A stretch of DNA of 64,000 bases from Amycolatopsis jejuensis (GTDB lineage: Bacteria; Actinomycetota; Actinomycetes; Mycobacteriales; Pseudonocardiaceae), in assembly GCF_000717335.1 (NCBI RefSeq), contig NZ_JNYZ01000039.1, forward strand, positions 102,805 to 166,804. The letters run 5' to 3'. A program made the position numbers and the translations under genes. Of the stretch, positions 16,454 through 25,067 are shown in pieces; within the stretch, counting starts at the first letter, position 1; the number at the start of each line of letters is the position of its first letter. The notes beneath the pieces were generated by a model. That model ran no database searches, was not told where the DNA came from, and saw only the letters and a list, made by a program, of their open reading frames with translations.

Positions 16454-17355
16454 GCCGCCTCCGAAGGAAGCAGGAAAGACTTACGCCAGAAGGGTTTCCC
16501 CGGCAGTCCGACCAGACCGGACTCCTGCAGGAACGGCATGATCTTCTCCCCGGCCCACGCGATCGTCGCACGCCAATGCGGATTGTTCAGCGCAGTTTCG
16601 ACGCCCTCACGCGGCCGGATTCCGACCGCCTTGTACACGTTCGGATTGATGAACGCCCGCGTCACGAAGTAGGAAATCAGCGCAATGCTGAACTGCTGGT
16701 ACGCAATTTCGCCGCGGCCGAGCTTCGCCATCCCGCGGGTGACCTCCTCGCGCGCGAAGGTGACGTGCCGCGCCTCCTCCAGCACGTGGATCCGGTTCAC
16801 CATGCGCACGAGCGGCTGGATCTGATCGTCGTTCATCTGCTCGCGCTGCAACCGGTCGAGTACCTCCTCGGCGACCAGGATCGCGCCGTACCGCGCCGGG
16901 CCGTACGAGATCGTCGGCATCAGCTTCGCGAACCGGCGCAGCACCGGCACCGGACCGTAGGTCGGGCAGCCGATCCGCGCCGACATCCGCGCGAACATGG
17001 TGGAGTGGCGGCATTCGTCGGCGATCTCGGTGAGCGCGAACTGCACGTGTGCCGTGGTCGGCTCCTGCTCGTAGATCTCCTTGAGCAGCATCTGCATCAG
17101 GAGGATTTCGAACCACAGACCGGTGGTCGCGATGCTGGCCATCTCGTGCTTGCCGAGCTCGATCCGCTGCTCGGGCGTGAGCCGGTCCCACAGCGGCGTG
17201 CCGTACAGCGAGGACCGCTCGGGCAGGATGTAGCGCTTGCCCTCGACGAGCGGGGCGTCCCAGTCGATGTCGACGTCCGGGTCGTAGAACTTGCCCGCCG
17301 CGGACTTGAGCAGCCGCTGCGCCGTCGCCTCCCGGTCGGTCACCTTGAGCGTCAT
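16450..17355 (-). CDS. AurF-like diiron oxygenase
   Basis: 301 residues of the AurF/p-aminobenzoate N-oxygenase family. Carboxylate/His metal ligands are visible in LTEIADECRHSTMFARM and RIHVLEEARHVTFAREEV (E-x-x-R-H type). Known members oxidise aromatic amines or other small molecules with a diiron centre; this gene lies in no recognisable natural-product cluster, so its substrate is open. It is first in a two-gene operon with the hydrolase and divergent from a TetR gene, with an inverted repeat between them. It is full length and undisturbed. Confidence 0.88.
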   Translation of the reverse strand: MTLKVTDREATAQRLLKSAAGKFYDPDVDIDWDAPLVEGKRYILPERSSLYGTPLWDRLTPEQRIELGKHEMASIATTGLWFEILLMQMLLKEIYEQEPTTAHVQFALTEIADECRHSTMFARMSARIGCPTYGPVPVLRRFAKLMPTISYGPARYGAILVAEEVLDRLQREQMNDDQIQPLVRMVNRIHVLEEARHVTFAREEVTRGMAKLGRGEIAYQQFSIALISYFVTRAFINPNVYKAVGIRPREGVETALNNPHWRATIAWAGEKIMPFLQESGLVGLPGKPFWRKSFLLPSEAA

Positions 17356-17413
17356 CCTCAGCCCCTTCCAGCGCCTGACTCGCCGCCTGAAGCCTCATTA
17401 ACCTGTAACCCGT

Positions 17414-17426
17414 GGTAACAGTTACC
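17414..17426. promoter_or_regulatory. inverted repeat GGTAAC-A-GTTACC, candidate TetR operator
   Basis: A perfect 6+6 bp inverted repeat with a 1-base centre. A related half-site (TGTAAC) lies a few bases upstream. It sits 9 bp before the TetR ATG and about 60 bp before the AurF-like ATG on the other strand, where a repressor could shut both genes. Confidence 0.6.
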
Positions 17427-17435
17427 TCTGGTAGC

Positions 17436-18197
17436 ATGACCTTCGTGATCGAACGTGTCAAGCGCTCCGGCAAGCAGGCGGCAGACACCGAAGGCAGCAC
17501 CGGTGACGCCCGCCGCGACCGCTGGCGCAAGCACCGCATCGCCCGGCGCGCGGAGTTCGTCGAGGCGGCCCTGCGCGCGCTCGACGCACACGGCCCGGAC
17601 CTCGGGATGGAGGACGTCGCCGCGGAGGCCGGGGTCACGAAACCCGTGCTGTACCGGCATTTCGAGGACAAGGCCGACCTGTACGTGGCACTCGGCCAGC
17701 GCGGCACGGAGATCCTTTTCGAACGGCTCATCCCGGCGATCAACGCCGAGCTCGCGCCGGTCCCGCGCATCCGGATGGCGCTCGACGCGTTCTTCGGCGT
17801 CATCGAGGAACACCCGAACCTGTACCGCTTGCTGGCGCACGGCGGACTGCCGGGCAAAACGGTCGATTCGGACGTCGTCGCGGAGGACAAGGAGGTCATC
17901 GCCACCGCGCTGACCGCCCTGCTCGGCGACTACATGCGGATGTTCAACATGGATTCCGGCGCCGCGGAACCGTGGGCGCACGGCATCGTCGGCATGGTGC
18001 AGAGCACCGGGGAATGGTGGCTGGACCGGCGGTCGATGGGCCGCGATTCGGTCGTCGAGTACCTCACGCAGATCATCTGGGCGGCGATCGACGGGCTCAC
18101 CCGCCAGCAAGGTGTCGTGATCGACCCGAACCTGCCGCTGGAGGAGAACAAGGTCGTCCAGCTCGGACGAGCCGAAGAAGACACCGCGTCCGGCTGA
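17436..18197 (+). CDS. TetR family regulator divergent from the AurF-like operon
   Basis: 253 residues from the ATG at 17436. A basic N-terminal tail (RRDRWRKHRIARR) precedes the helix-turn-helix FVEAALRALDAHGPDLGMED, VAAEAGVTKPVLYRHF, EDKADLYVALG. The C-terminal half is a helical ligand-binding domain with GMVQSTGEWWLDR and a long acidic end. It probably controls the divergent oxygenase-hydrolase operon and itself through the GGTAACAGTTACC palindrome. A GTG at 17412 would start inside the operator and is less likely. The DUF4873 gene follows 14 bp after its stop. Confidence 0.9.
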   Translation: MTFVIERVKRSGKQAADTEGSTGDARRDRWRKHRIARRAEFVEAALRALDAHGPDLGMEDVAAEAGVTKPVLYRHFEDKADLYVALGQRGTEILFERLIPAINAELAPVPRIRMALDAFFGVIEEHPNLYRLLAHGGLPGKTVDSDVVAEDKEVIATALTALLGDYMRMFNMDSGAAEPWAHGIVGMVQSTGEWWLDRRSMGRDSVVEYLTQIIWAAIDGLTRQQGVVIDPNLPLEENKVVQLGRAEEDTASG

Positions 18198-18211
18198 GGG
18201 AAGGATCCGGG

Positions 18212-18531
18212 ATGAGCGACGAGGACGGCTACACCGGCCCCGCGACCCTGATCGTCGACGGCACGGAGCTGCCGGTGGAAGTCGATCTGCGCGGCTACTT
18301 CCAGCCCATCGACGGCTACTACCACTGGTACGGCCGCATTTCCGCCGACCCGGCGCTGACCTCTGCGGCCGGCGGGCGAAAGAAGCCGTGCGAGATCCGG
18401 GTCGGCGAGCATTCCGCGACGGGCGAACTGTCCGACCCCGATCCATGGGGCGCTACCGGATCATGGGCACGTCCACGCCGCCGTTCGCGATCCCGAAAAC
18501 CCTCGCCGAGGTCGAGTCGGCCACCGCCTGA
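18212..18531 (+). pseudogene. DUF4873 protein, frameshifted
   Basis: The reading frame from ATG 18212 encodes MSDEDGYTGPATLIVDGTEL, then RGYFQPIDGYYHWYGRIS and GELSDPDPWG, characteristic of DUF4873. At about 18447-18452 one base is missing. In the next frame the family's expected end continues (RYRIMGTSTPPFAIPKTLAE) to a TGA at 18529-18531. A single inserted C restores the whole protein, about 106 residues. This is either a recent inactivation or a sequence error; the short intact homology on both sides favours a very recent event. It lies just downstream of the TetR gene and has no known function. The uncorrected frame runs on through the repeat. Confidence 0.75.
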
Positions 18532-18545
18532 CCCGCCCCCGGAAA

Positions 18546-18599
18546 GCCGTGAAGGGAACCATCACGGAATCAGATTCCGTCATGGTTCCCTTCACGGAC
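18546..18599. repeat. 54-bp palindrome, family A copy 3
   Basis: Same inverted repeat (first base variant, GCCGTGAAGGGAACCAT), placed between the convergent 3' ends of DUF4873 (18531) and DUF3107 (18608). Confidence 0.9.
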
Positions 18600-18607
18600 T
18601 TCGAAGC

Positions 18608-18838
18608 TCAGTCGCCGACGCCGAACCCGACCTTGCGGACGTCGGACGGGGCGATCTCGACGTACGCGATGCGGTCGGACGGGACCAGGTACTTGCGGCC
18701 CTTCTCGTCGTTGAGGCGGAAGAGCCCGTCACCGGCCGTCAGCGCCTCGGCGACCAGTTTCTCCACCTCTTCGGGAGTCTGGCCACTGGACACCACCAGC
18801 TCGCGCGGCGTGTCCTTGATGCCGATCTTGACCTCCAC
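18608..18838 (-). CDS. DUF3107 protein (Rv3208A/TB9.4-like)
   Basis: 76 residues, MEVKIGIKDTPRELVVSSGQ at the start, then a helix EEVEKLVAEALTAGDGLFRL and ending FGVGD. The DUF3107 family is small, actinobacterial and of unknown function. The GTG at 18838 has GGAGG six bases upstream and gives the usual family length; longer frames are not supported. Its position between a TetR gene and a ferritin-like gene matches Rv3208A in M. tuberculosis. Confidence 0.9.
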   Translation of the reverse strand: MEVKIGIKDTPRELVVSSGQTPEEVEKLVAEALTAGDGLFRLNDEKGRKYLVPSDRIAYVEIAPSDVRKVGFGVGD

Positions 18839-18941
18839 GTGGGACCTCCGCTGGAAATTCGTTGTGACTACGCCCGGCAAGGCTAACCGAAGCGGGCCGA
18901 CGCGGTGGCGCGCGACCAGCGGGTGATCCGCGGCCACCCGC

Positions 18942-19619
18942 TCAGCCCAGCCCCAGCGCCTGCATGCGCTTGGTGTGCCCCTGCTGCAACCTCCGGAACA
19001 ATGCGCCGATTCCCGCCAGGTCGCCGGACCCCGCGACGATCAGCTCGGCCAGCCCGTCGCGCTCGGCCACCACGTACTGGGCCTGGGTGAGCGCCTCGCC
19101 GAGCAGCCGCCGCCCCCACAGCGCGAGCTTGTCGCGGGCCTTCGGATCGGCCTTGATCCCGGCGGCGACCTCGCGTTCGGCGAACGCCGAGTGCCCGGTG
19201 TCGGCGAGCACGGTGAGCACCAGGTCCTTGGTCTCGGCGTCGAGCCAGCTCGCGATCTCGCGGTACAGGTCGGCCGCCAGCCCGTCGCCGACGTACGCCT
19301 TGACCAGCGATTCCAGCCACGATTTCGGCCGCGTCGACGCGTGCCACGCATCCACCTGCGACACGAACGGCTGCATGGCGTCCTCGACGGCGACGCCGTT
19401 CGCGGACAGGTGCGCCGACAGCAGGTCGTAGTGCCCGATCTCGGCGGCGGCCATCGAGGCGAGCGCGGCGCGGCCGGCGAGGGTGGGCGCGCTGCGGGCG
19501 TCCTCGGCCATCCGGTCGAAGGCGGACAGCTCCAGGTAAGCGATCACGCCGAGCAGGTCGACGACGCCTTCGCTGATCGTGGTTCGGGTGGGTTCGGCGG
19601 GCTCGGCGCGGTCGGTCAC
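18942..19619 (-). CDS. ferritin-like fold protein (Rv3210c-like)
   Basis: 225 residues, mostly helical, with [38 protein letters not shown] and [14 protein letters not shown], the E...E-x-x-H pattern of ferritin-like diiron proteins; a second carboxylate/His pair is less clear. Some relatives are annotated as tRNA hydroxylase (MiaE)-like, but this is not established. The GTG at 19619 begins [13 protein letters not shown]; longer frames upstream are low-complexity and non-homologous. Divergent from the rhlE gene. Confidence 0.8.
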   Translation of the reverse strand: MTDRAEPAEPTRTTISEGVVDLLGVIAYLELSAFDRMAEDARSAPTLAGRAALASMAAAEIGHYDLLSAHLSANGVAVEDAMQPFVSQVDAWHASTRPKSWLESLVKAYVGDGLAADLYREIASWLDAETKDLVLTVLADTGHSAFAEREVAAGIKADPKARDKLALWGRRLLGEALTQAQYVVAERDGLAELIVAGSGDLAGIGALFRRLQQGHTKRMQALGLG

Positions 19620-19935
19620 GGCGACGAGGGTATCGCCGAAGCGGAGTCGGGCGCCGCCGAGAGACCGATCCCACGCCGCGCCGTCGCTCCCGGTGCTGCC
19701 CGAAAACTGCTGACCAGGTACACTGCTGGCGGATACGTAGAGCTTCCGTCCGCCGGACCGGATTTCGGCCGCGTGGCGGGAAACGAGGCGGACGACCGGT
19801 GCCACCAGGGCGGCCGGGGTTCGCCGCAAGTGTGCGTGCACGCCTCCCAGCGGCATTCCCGGGAGGGCGGCTCCGGCGCCGCGGGCCTCCAGTGACGAGG
19901 CCGCGGTGTGAGTCAGGCCCCCGGTCGAGTGTCGA
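19620..19935. other. divergent promoter region between ferritin-like gene and rhlE
   Basis: No gene seen. A possible plus-strand -10 hexamer TACACT is at 19719-19724, which would give rhlE a leader of about 200 bases. I found no known riboswitch motif in it. Confidence 0.35.
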
Positions 19936-21684
19936 GTGACAACCGGCCTGTGCGCGCTGGTCACGAGAGAGGCGATCACCCTGACCGCAGAACAGTCCAC
20001 AACCGAACAGACCCCCGCTGTCGCTCTCGAGCACAGCGAAAACGGACCGGCCGCGCTCGACACCTCGCATCCGCTGCAGGCAGGCGCTCCGGTCACCGAC
20101 GAATCGCCGACGTTCGCATCGTTCGGCGTGAAGCCGGAGATCGTGAAGGCACTCGGCGACGCGGGCATCGAGCACACGTTCGCCATCCAGGCGCTCACGC
20201 TGCCGCTCGCCATGGCAGGCGACGACCTCATCGGACAGGCCCGCACCGGCATGGGCAAGACGCTCGGCTTCGGCGTCCCGCTGCTGCACCGGCTGGAGGT
20301 GCCCGGCGACGGCACGCCGCAGGTGCTCGTCGTGGTGCCCACGCGCGAGCTGTGCATCCAGGTCGCGAACGACCTGAAGGGCGCCGGGAAGCACCTGGGC
20401 ATCCGCACGCTGGCGATTTACGGCGGACGGCCGTACGAGCCGCAGATCGACGCGCTGCGCAAGGGCGTCGACGTCGTCATCGGCACGCCGGGCCGGCTGC
20501 TGGACCTCGCCGAGCAGCAGCACCTCGTGCTCGGCAAGATCCGCGGACTCGTGCTCGACGAGGCCGACGAGATGCTGGACCTCGGCTTCCTGCCGGACAT
20601 CGAGCGGATCCTGCGGATGGTCCCGGACGAGCGGCAGACGATGCTGTTCTCCGCGACGATGCCGGGTCCGATCATCACGCTGGCGCGGACGTTCCTGAGC
20701 CAGCCCACGCACATCCGCGCCGAGGAGAACGACGCCGGCGCGATCCACGAGCGCACCACCCAGTTCGTCTACCGGGCGCACTCGATGGACAAGCCGGAGG
20801 TCATCGCGCGGGCGCTGCAGGCCGAGGGCCGCGGGCTCACGATGATCTTCAGCCGCACCAAGCGCACGGCCCAGAAGATCGCCGACGAACTGGTGGAGCG
20901 CGGTTTCGCCGCCGCCGCGGTACACGGTGACCTCGGCCAGGGCGCCCGGGAGCAGGCGCTGCGGGCGTTCCGGTCGGGCAAGGTCGACGTGCTGGTCGCG
21001 ACGGATGTCGCCGCCCGCGGGATCGACATCGACGACGTCACGCACGTCATCAACTACCAGTGCCCGGAGGACGAGAAGACCTACGTGCACCGCATCGGCC
21101 GCACCGGCCGCGCGGGCCGCACGGGCGTCGCGGTCACCCTCGTCGACTGGGATGAGGAAGCGCGCTGGAAGCTGATCTCGGACACGCTCAACCTGGGTTT
21201 GGCGGAACCGGTGGAGACGTACTCGTCGTCGCCGCATCTGTACAGCGACCTGGGTATTCCGGAGGGCACGAAGGGCCGGTTGCCGCTGGCGAAGCGCACG
21301 CGGGCCGGTCTGGCCGCGGAGGAGGAAGAAGACCTGGGCGGTAAGCGGCGGGGCCGTCGGTCCGGCCCCTCTGGTTCTGGTCCGGACTCGCCTGAGGATG
21401 CCCCGCGGAAGCGCAACCGCTCGCCCCGCAAGCGAACCCGAGGCGGAGCAAAGGCGGCAGAAGCAGTCGAGGCAGCCGACGCGGACGCTTCGGAGTCCAC
21501 GGAGGACCGCCCCCGCACCCGCCGCCGCCCGAGGTCCGGCGCCGACGCGACGGGCCCCGCCGGCTCGGCCAATTCGTCCGGAAGCGCCGGTTCGCCCACC
21601 GCCGACCCCGGCGAGACGATGGAACGCCCAGCGCGCCGCCGCCGTCGCCGCCGCGCGTCTGATACACCTGCGTCGGCAGACTGA
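19936..21684 (+). CDS. rhlE: DEAD-box ATP-dependent RNA helicase
   Basis: 582 residues. Helicase motifs in order: Q motif ([26 protein letters not shown]), Walker A variant [42 protein letters not shown], then in domain 2 [29 protein letters not shown] and [10 protein letters not shown]. The last ~140 residues are a basic, Arg/Ala/Pro-rich low-complexity RNA-binding tail, common in actinobacterial RhlE. It unwinds structured RNA, probably in ribosome assembly or RNA decay. The GTG at 19936 is the first start; the true start may lie slightly downstream, since no clear ribosome site is seen. Corresponds to Rv3211. Confidence 0.92.
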   Translation: MTTGLCALVTREAITLTAEQSTTEQTPAVALEHSENGPAALDTSHPLQAGAPVTDESPTFASFGVKPEIVKALGDAGIEHTFAIQALTLPLAMAGDDLIGQARTGMGKTLGFGVPLLHRLEVPGDGTPQVLVVVPTRELCIQVANDLKGAGKHLGIRTLAIYGGRPYEPQIDALRKGVDVVIGTPGRLLDLAEQQHLVLGKIRGLVLDEADEMLDLGFLPDIERILRMVPDERQTMLFSATMPGPIITLARTFLSQPTHIRAEENDAGAIHERTTQFVYRAHSMDKPEVIARALQAEGRGLTMIFSRTKRTAQKIADELVERGFAAAAVHGDLGQGAREQALRAFRSGKVDVLVATDVAARGIDIDDVTHVINYQCPEDEKTYVHRIGRTGRAGRTGVAVTLVDWDEEARWKLISDTLNLGLAEPVETYSSSPHLYSDLGIPEGTKGRLPLAKRTRAGLAAEEEEDLGGKRRGRRSGPSGSGPDSPEDAPRKRNRSPRKRTRGGAKAAEAVEAADADASESTEDRPRTRRRPRSGADATGPAGSANSSGSAGSPTADPGETMERPARRRRRRRASDTPASAD

Positions 21685-21714
21685 GCACCACACCGACAGC
21701 CGGGAGCCAGGCAA

Positions 21715-23685
21715 GTGAACGACCACGGGAACGGCGGCGCCCAGCCGCCCCCCGAGAGACAGCCGGACGCCGACACCCCGGCTGACTCCCCGGCCCCCGG
21801 TCCGGGGCTTGCTGCTCCGTCGGATCCCACCCCCGGTTCGGGGTGGGAAGGGCCCGCTGGCCCCTCGGACCCCGGCCCGAGTCACGGTCCGGCCGGGGGT
21901 GGGACCGGCATTGGTTCCGCCCCGGCTTCGGACTCTGGACCGGACACGAGCCTTCGCCCAGGTTCGGATCCGGGCTCTGGGGTGCCGGGCTCGGGTGAAC
22001 CGACCCCGCCGCCCGATGATCCCGACCTGCCGACCGGCCCGATCCCCACACTCGCCCCGACAGGCCCCGGGGGACCGACCACGCCGACCGGCGACCGTGG
22101 CCGACCGAACGTCGGCGAGGCGGCCTCCCGGTTTCCCTCGCCCCCGCCTGCACCATCCGACCGTCCCACAGTTTCCGGGCAGCCCGACACCTCGGACCAG
22201 CCCAGCACGATCGGGCAGGAGAGCACACCCGGGCAACCCAGCAACTTCGGGCCGCCCCGCCCCTCCGAGCAGTCCGACGAAGCCGAGTCTGCCCTCCCCT
22301 CCCCAGCCGGTTTTCCCACTCCCGGCCAACCGCGCCCCGCCACCTCACCCGCCGCCGGATCGGCGACCCCCGCCGAGAACGTCGCGCAGACTCCCGCCGA
22401 GATCTCCGGCGTCACCAGCACAGCACCCCGCTCCGAAGCCACCTTCCCCCCGCCACCCGGCTCCACCGTAGGAAAAGCTCGACGTTCGCCGTGGAATCGG
22501 GGGCGGGATCGGGTCGTTGCGGTGGTGATCGGGGTGGTCGTCGTGGCCGTTGCCGTGGTTGTGGCGGTCACCAGTGACAACCTGCACACCAGCCGCGCGC
22601 GCGCCGATCCGCCGCCTGCTTTGCCTGCGCCTCCGTCCGCCGTGCCCGGGGCCATGTCCCTGCTCTGGCAGGCGCCCAGTTCCGCGACGCCGGTGCCGAT
22701 CGGGCAGGCCGACACCGTCACCACCGCCGACGGCAGCGAGGTCGCCGGGCGTGATCCGCTCACCGGGCGGATTCGGTGGCACTACACGCGCGAGAACCTT
22801 CAACTGTGCACTGTGGACACTGCGTGGGGCCGGGTGAACGCGGTCTACCGCAAGTCGATGGGCTGTAGCGAGGTCACGCAACTCGACCCCGCCACCGGGC
22901 GGATCACCGCGCAGCGCAACGGAGACGCCGAGCTCGGCACCCGGCTCGTCAGCGACGGCAGCCACGTCACCACCACCGGCGAGCACCTGCTCGACACCTG
23001 GCGCGACGACCTCGTCAAAAGCATGGAGTACGGCCAGGTTCCCTTCCTGCAGAACGCCAACAAACAGCCGCGACCCGGATGCAGTTACGGGACGGTCGCC
23101 GCCGGGGCCGACAAGATCGGCGTCATCGAGCGTTGCCCCGACGACCCGCACGACCGGCTGACGGTCTACAAAGCGACCGCCGAGCACGAGGACGAACCGC
23201 AGGTCGTGTTCAGCGCCGTGCTGGCCGGGTCGCACGCCCGCGTGATCGCGATGTCCGGGAACCTCACTGGGGTATTGCTGCCGGAGCAGAAGCTTTACGT
23301 CATCTACGGCCCGGACGGCACCCAGAAATCCGCCTACCCGATGGACCTCCCCCAGCCCGACGTCGACCCCGTCGGCCGCACCGAGCAGACTTCCCGCACC
23401 GCGGCGGCCATTTATTGGTTCACGGGCTCGAAAACCGTCGCCCTGTCCCGCGACGACCTCACGCCGCGCTGGACCCTCGACGGCACCCTCGGCCCCGGCA
23501 TCACGTTCGCGAACCAGCTGGTGGTCCCGATCCGCGGAGGCCTGGCAGTACTGAACGAAGCAGACGGCGCGACGCTCCGCACGGTCGGCGTAGACCGCGG
23601 CGCCTACACCGGCCCGGTCCGGCTGACCGCGCTGGGCCCGGTACTGCTGGAACAACGCGGTACGACACTGGCCGCGCTGCGCTGA
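21715..23685 (+). CDS. membrane-anchored beta-propeller-like protein with Pro-rich cytoplasmic tail (Rv3212-like)
   Basis: 656 residues: a ~265-residue Pro/Ser/Gly-rich tail, one membrane segment (VVAVVIGVVVVAVAVVV, ~268-286), and an extracellular domain of ~360 residues with repeated strands (VAGRDPLTGRIRWHYT, QLDPATGRITAQRNG, GGLAVLNEADGATLRTVG) resembling PQQ-type propeller blades. Paired Cys (LCTVDTAWG ... KSMGCSEV ... GCSYGT ... ERCPDD) suggest disulfides outside the cell. Function unknown. GTG at 21715 is 30 bp past rhlE, so the two may be cotranscribed, as in M. tuberculosis. Confidence 0.82.
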   Translation: MNDHGNGGAQPPPERQPDADTPADSPAPGPGLAAPSDPTPGSGWEGPAGPSDPGPSHGPAGGGTGIGSAPASDSGPDTSLRPGSDPGSGVPGSGEPTPPPDDPDLPTGPIPTLAPTGPGGPTTPTGDRGRPNVGEAASRFPSPPPAPSDRPTVSGQPDTSDQPSTIGQESTPGQPSNFGPPRPSEQSDEAESALPSPAGFPTPGQPRPATSPAAGSATPAENVAQTPAEISGVTSTAPRSEATFPPPPGSTVGKARRSPWNRGRDRVVAVVIGVVVVAVAVVVAVTSDNLHTSRARADPPPALPAPPSAVPGAMSLLWQAPSSATPVPIGQADTVTTADGSEVAGRDPLTGRIRWHYTRENLQLCTVDTAWGRVNAVYRKSMGCSEVTQLDPATGRITAQRNGDAELGTRLVSDGSHVTTTGEHLLDTWRDDLVKSMEYGQVPFLQNANKQPRPGCSYGTVAAGADKIGVIERCPDDPHDRLTVYKATAEHEDEPQVVFSAVLAGSHARVIAMSGNLTGVLLPEQKLYVIYGPDGTQKSAYPMDLPQPDVDPVGRTEQTSRTAAAIYWFTGSKTVALSRDDLTPRWTLDGTLGPGITFANQLVVPIRGGLAVLNEADGATLRTVGVDRGAYTGPVRLTALGPVLLEQRGTTLAALR

Positions 23686-23695
23686 GCGGTCGCGG

Positions 23696-23709
23696 TCGCG
23701 CTGCACTGA
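23696..23709. repeat. left target-site duplication (14 bp)
   Basis: TCGCGCTGCACTGA, identical to 26608-26621. It directly abuts the outer left inverted repeat of the IS1634-like element. Confidence 0.85.
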
Positions 23710-23815
23710 CCTGACTTGGCTCAAGATCGCTGATCTTGGGTAGGGTGCTGGCTGTTGAGCTGCGGTTTCGTCGTGTGAACGGCGAAAATCTGCGCACTAA
23801 GCGGCCGGTTCTAGG
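23710..23815 (+). repeat. IS left end, outer copy
   Basis: Includes the 15-bp terminal repeat and the transposase leader region. It matches 24952-25058 except for one missing T in the terminal repeat and one C/T change. After CTAGG the sequence switches abruptly to epoxide hydrolase coding sequence. Confidence 0.88.
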
Positions 23816-24579
23816 GGTCTGCCCATCGCTTCCCGGTTACGGCTTCAGCGACAAGCCGGCCGCGCCGGGGTGGGGGATCGAGCGGATATCCGACGCGTGG
23901 TGCGAGCTGATGGCCCGGCTCGGCTACCGGCGGTTCGGCGCCCAGGGCAGCGACTGCGGCACCAGCATCGCCACGAGCATCGGTCAACGGCAACCCGATC
24001 GGGTCGCCGGCATCCATCTCATGCCGCCGCTCGCACCGCCCGATCCGGCCACGTTGGACGACCTCATCGGTGCCGAGCGGGCGGCGCTCGCGACACTGCG
24101 GGAGGCGGACGAATGGGGCTCCGGATACTCGGCGCAGCAGTCGACCCGGCCGCAGACGGTCGGCTACGGGGCTGGTCGACTCGCCGGCCGCCCTCTGCGC
24201 CTGGATCGTCGAGAAGTTCTGGTCGTGGACCGACTCCGGTGGCGACCTGCATCGGGTTATTACCCGGGATGAGCTGCTCGACAACCTGATGCTCTACTGG
24301 CTGCCCGGCACCGGTGCCTCATCCGCCCGGCTGTACTGGGAAAGCCTCCGGCAGGTCAACGAATGGATCTCCGGGTCGGCCGGCGCGCCGGTGACCGTAC
24401 CTACCGGCTGTTCGGTCTTCCCCAAGGAGCTGCAGCGCCCGTCTCGGCGGTGGGCGGAGCGCCGGTTCCCGAACATCCGGTACTGGAACGAGCCCGGCAA
24501 GGGCGGCCACTTCGCGGCGTTCGAGCAGCCGGCGTTGTTCGTCGACGAGGTCCGGTCATTCTTCCGGCTGGTCCGCTGA
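23816..24579 (+). pseudogene. epoxide hydrolase fragment, 5'-truncated and frameshifted
   Basis: The first part encodes VCPSLPGYGFSDKPAAPGWG and RLGYRRFGAQGSDCGTSIAT, the cap-side and nucleophile region of EphA-type epoxide hydrolases (Asp in GSDCG, usually GGDWG). The N-terminal ~90 residues including the HGWPGS oxyanion motif are absent, replaced by the IS left end. Near 24165-24170 an extra G shifts the frame; the rest (LVDSPAALCAWIVEKFWSW ... PKELQRPSRRWAERRFPNIR ... GGHFAAFEQPALFVDEVRSF) continues to a TGA at 24579 with the catalytic His. Not functional as an enzyme. Confidence 0.82.
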
Positions 24580-24582
24580 TCG

Positions 24583-24939
24583 TCACCCGTACTCGGTAAG
24601 CGGCTGGCTAAAGATCAACAAGTGCCCATCGGGTGTCCGTACGTTGAAGTCGCGCATCCCGTAGGGCCGGTCAGCCAGTGGCTCGACGATGTCGGCGCCG
24701 CGGGCGCGCAGCTCGTCGTGGCAGGAATCGACGTCGTCGACGACAACCGTCACCCTGGCCGGGCCGACGCTGCTTTCGGCGTACAGGTGGAACTCGGCGG
24801 TGTCGCGGATCACGGCCGCGTAGCTAGGTGGGGTCTCCCAGGTGAATATGGTGTCGAATCCGAGCGCGTCCGTGAAGTACGACCGCGCTGCCTGCACATC
24901 TCGGCACGGCAGCACGGGTACCGCCACCCGCATGACCAT
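24583..24939 (-). CDS. VOC family (glyoxalase/bleomycin-resistance-like) protein
   Basis: 118 residues of the vicinal-oxygen-chelate fold: MRVAVPVLPCRDVQAARSYF, LGFDTIFTWETPPSYAAVIR, EFHLYA, then DDVDSCHDELRARGADIVEP and the C-terminal YGMRDFNVRTPDGHLLIFSQ. The family covers glyoxalases, dioxygenases and antibiotic-binding proteins; the substrate is not inferable. It is intact, on the opposite strand to the epoxide hydrolase remnant and 3 bp from it, and is carried inside the composite element. Confidence 0.82.
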   Translation of the reverse strand: MVMRVAVPVLPCRDVQAARSYFTDALGFDTIFTWETPPSYAAVIRDTAEFHLYAESSVGPARVTVVVDDVDSCHDELRARGADIVEPLADRPYGMRDFNVRTPDGHLLIFSQPLTEYG

Positions 24940-24951
24940 TCCGTCACCTTA

Positions 24952-25058
24952 CCTGACTTTGGCTCAAGATCGCTGATCTTGGGTAGGGTGCTGGCTGTTG
25001 AGCTGCGGTTTCGTCGTGTGAACGGCGAAAATCTGTGCACTAAGCGGCCGGTTCTAGG
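24952..25058 (+). repeat. IS left end, inner copy
   Basis: Second copy of the 106-bp left end, directly before the transposase. Its terminal repeat has an extra T (CCTGACTTTGGCTCAA), so it no longer matches the right end exactly, whereas the outer copy does. Confidence 0.88.
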
Positions 25059-25067
25059 CTGTCTCTC

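Noticed and set aside
18883..22329. 1148-codon minus-strand open frame
   Set aside because: Antisense to the rhlE and propeller genes; its Arg/Gly-rich text is typical of GC-rich shadow frames.
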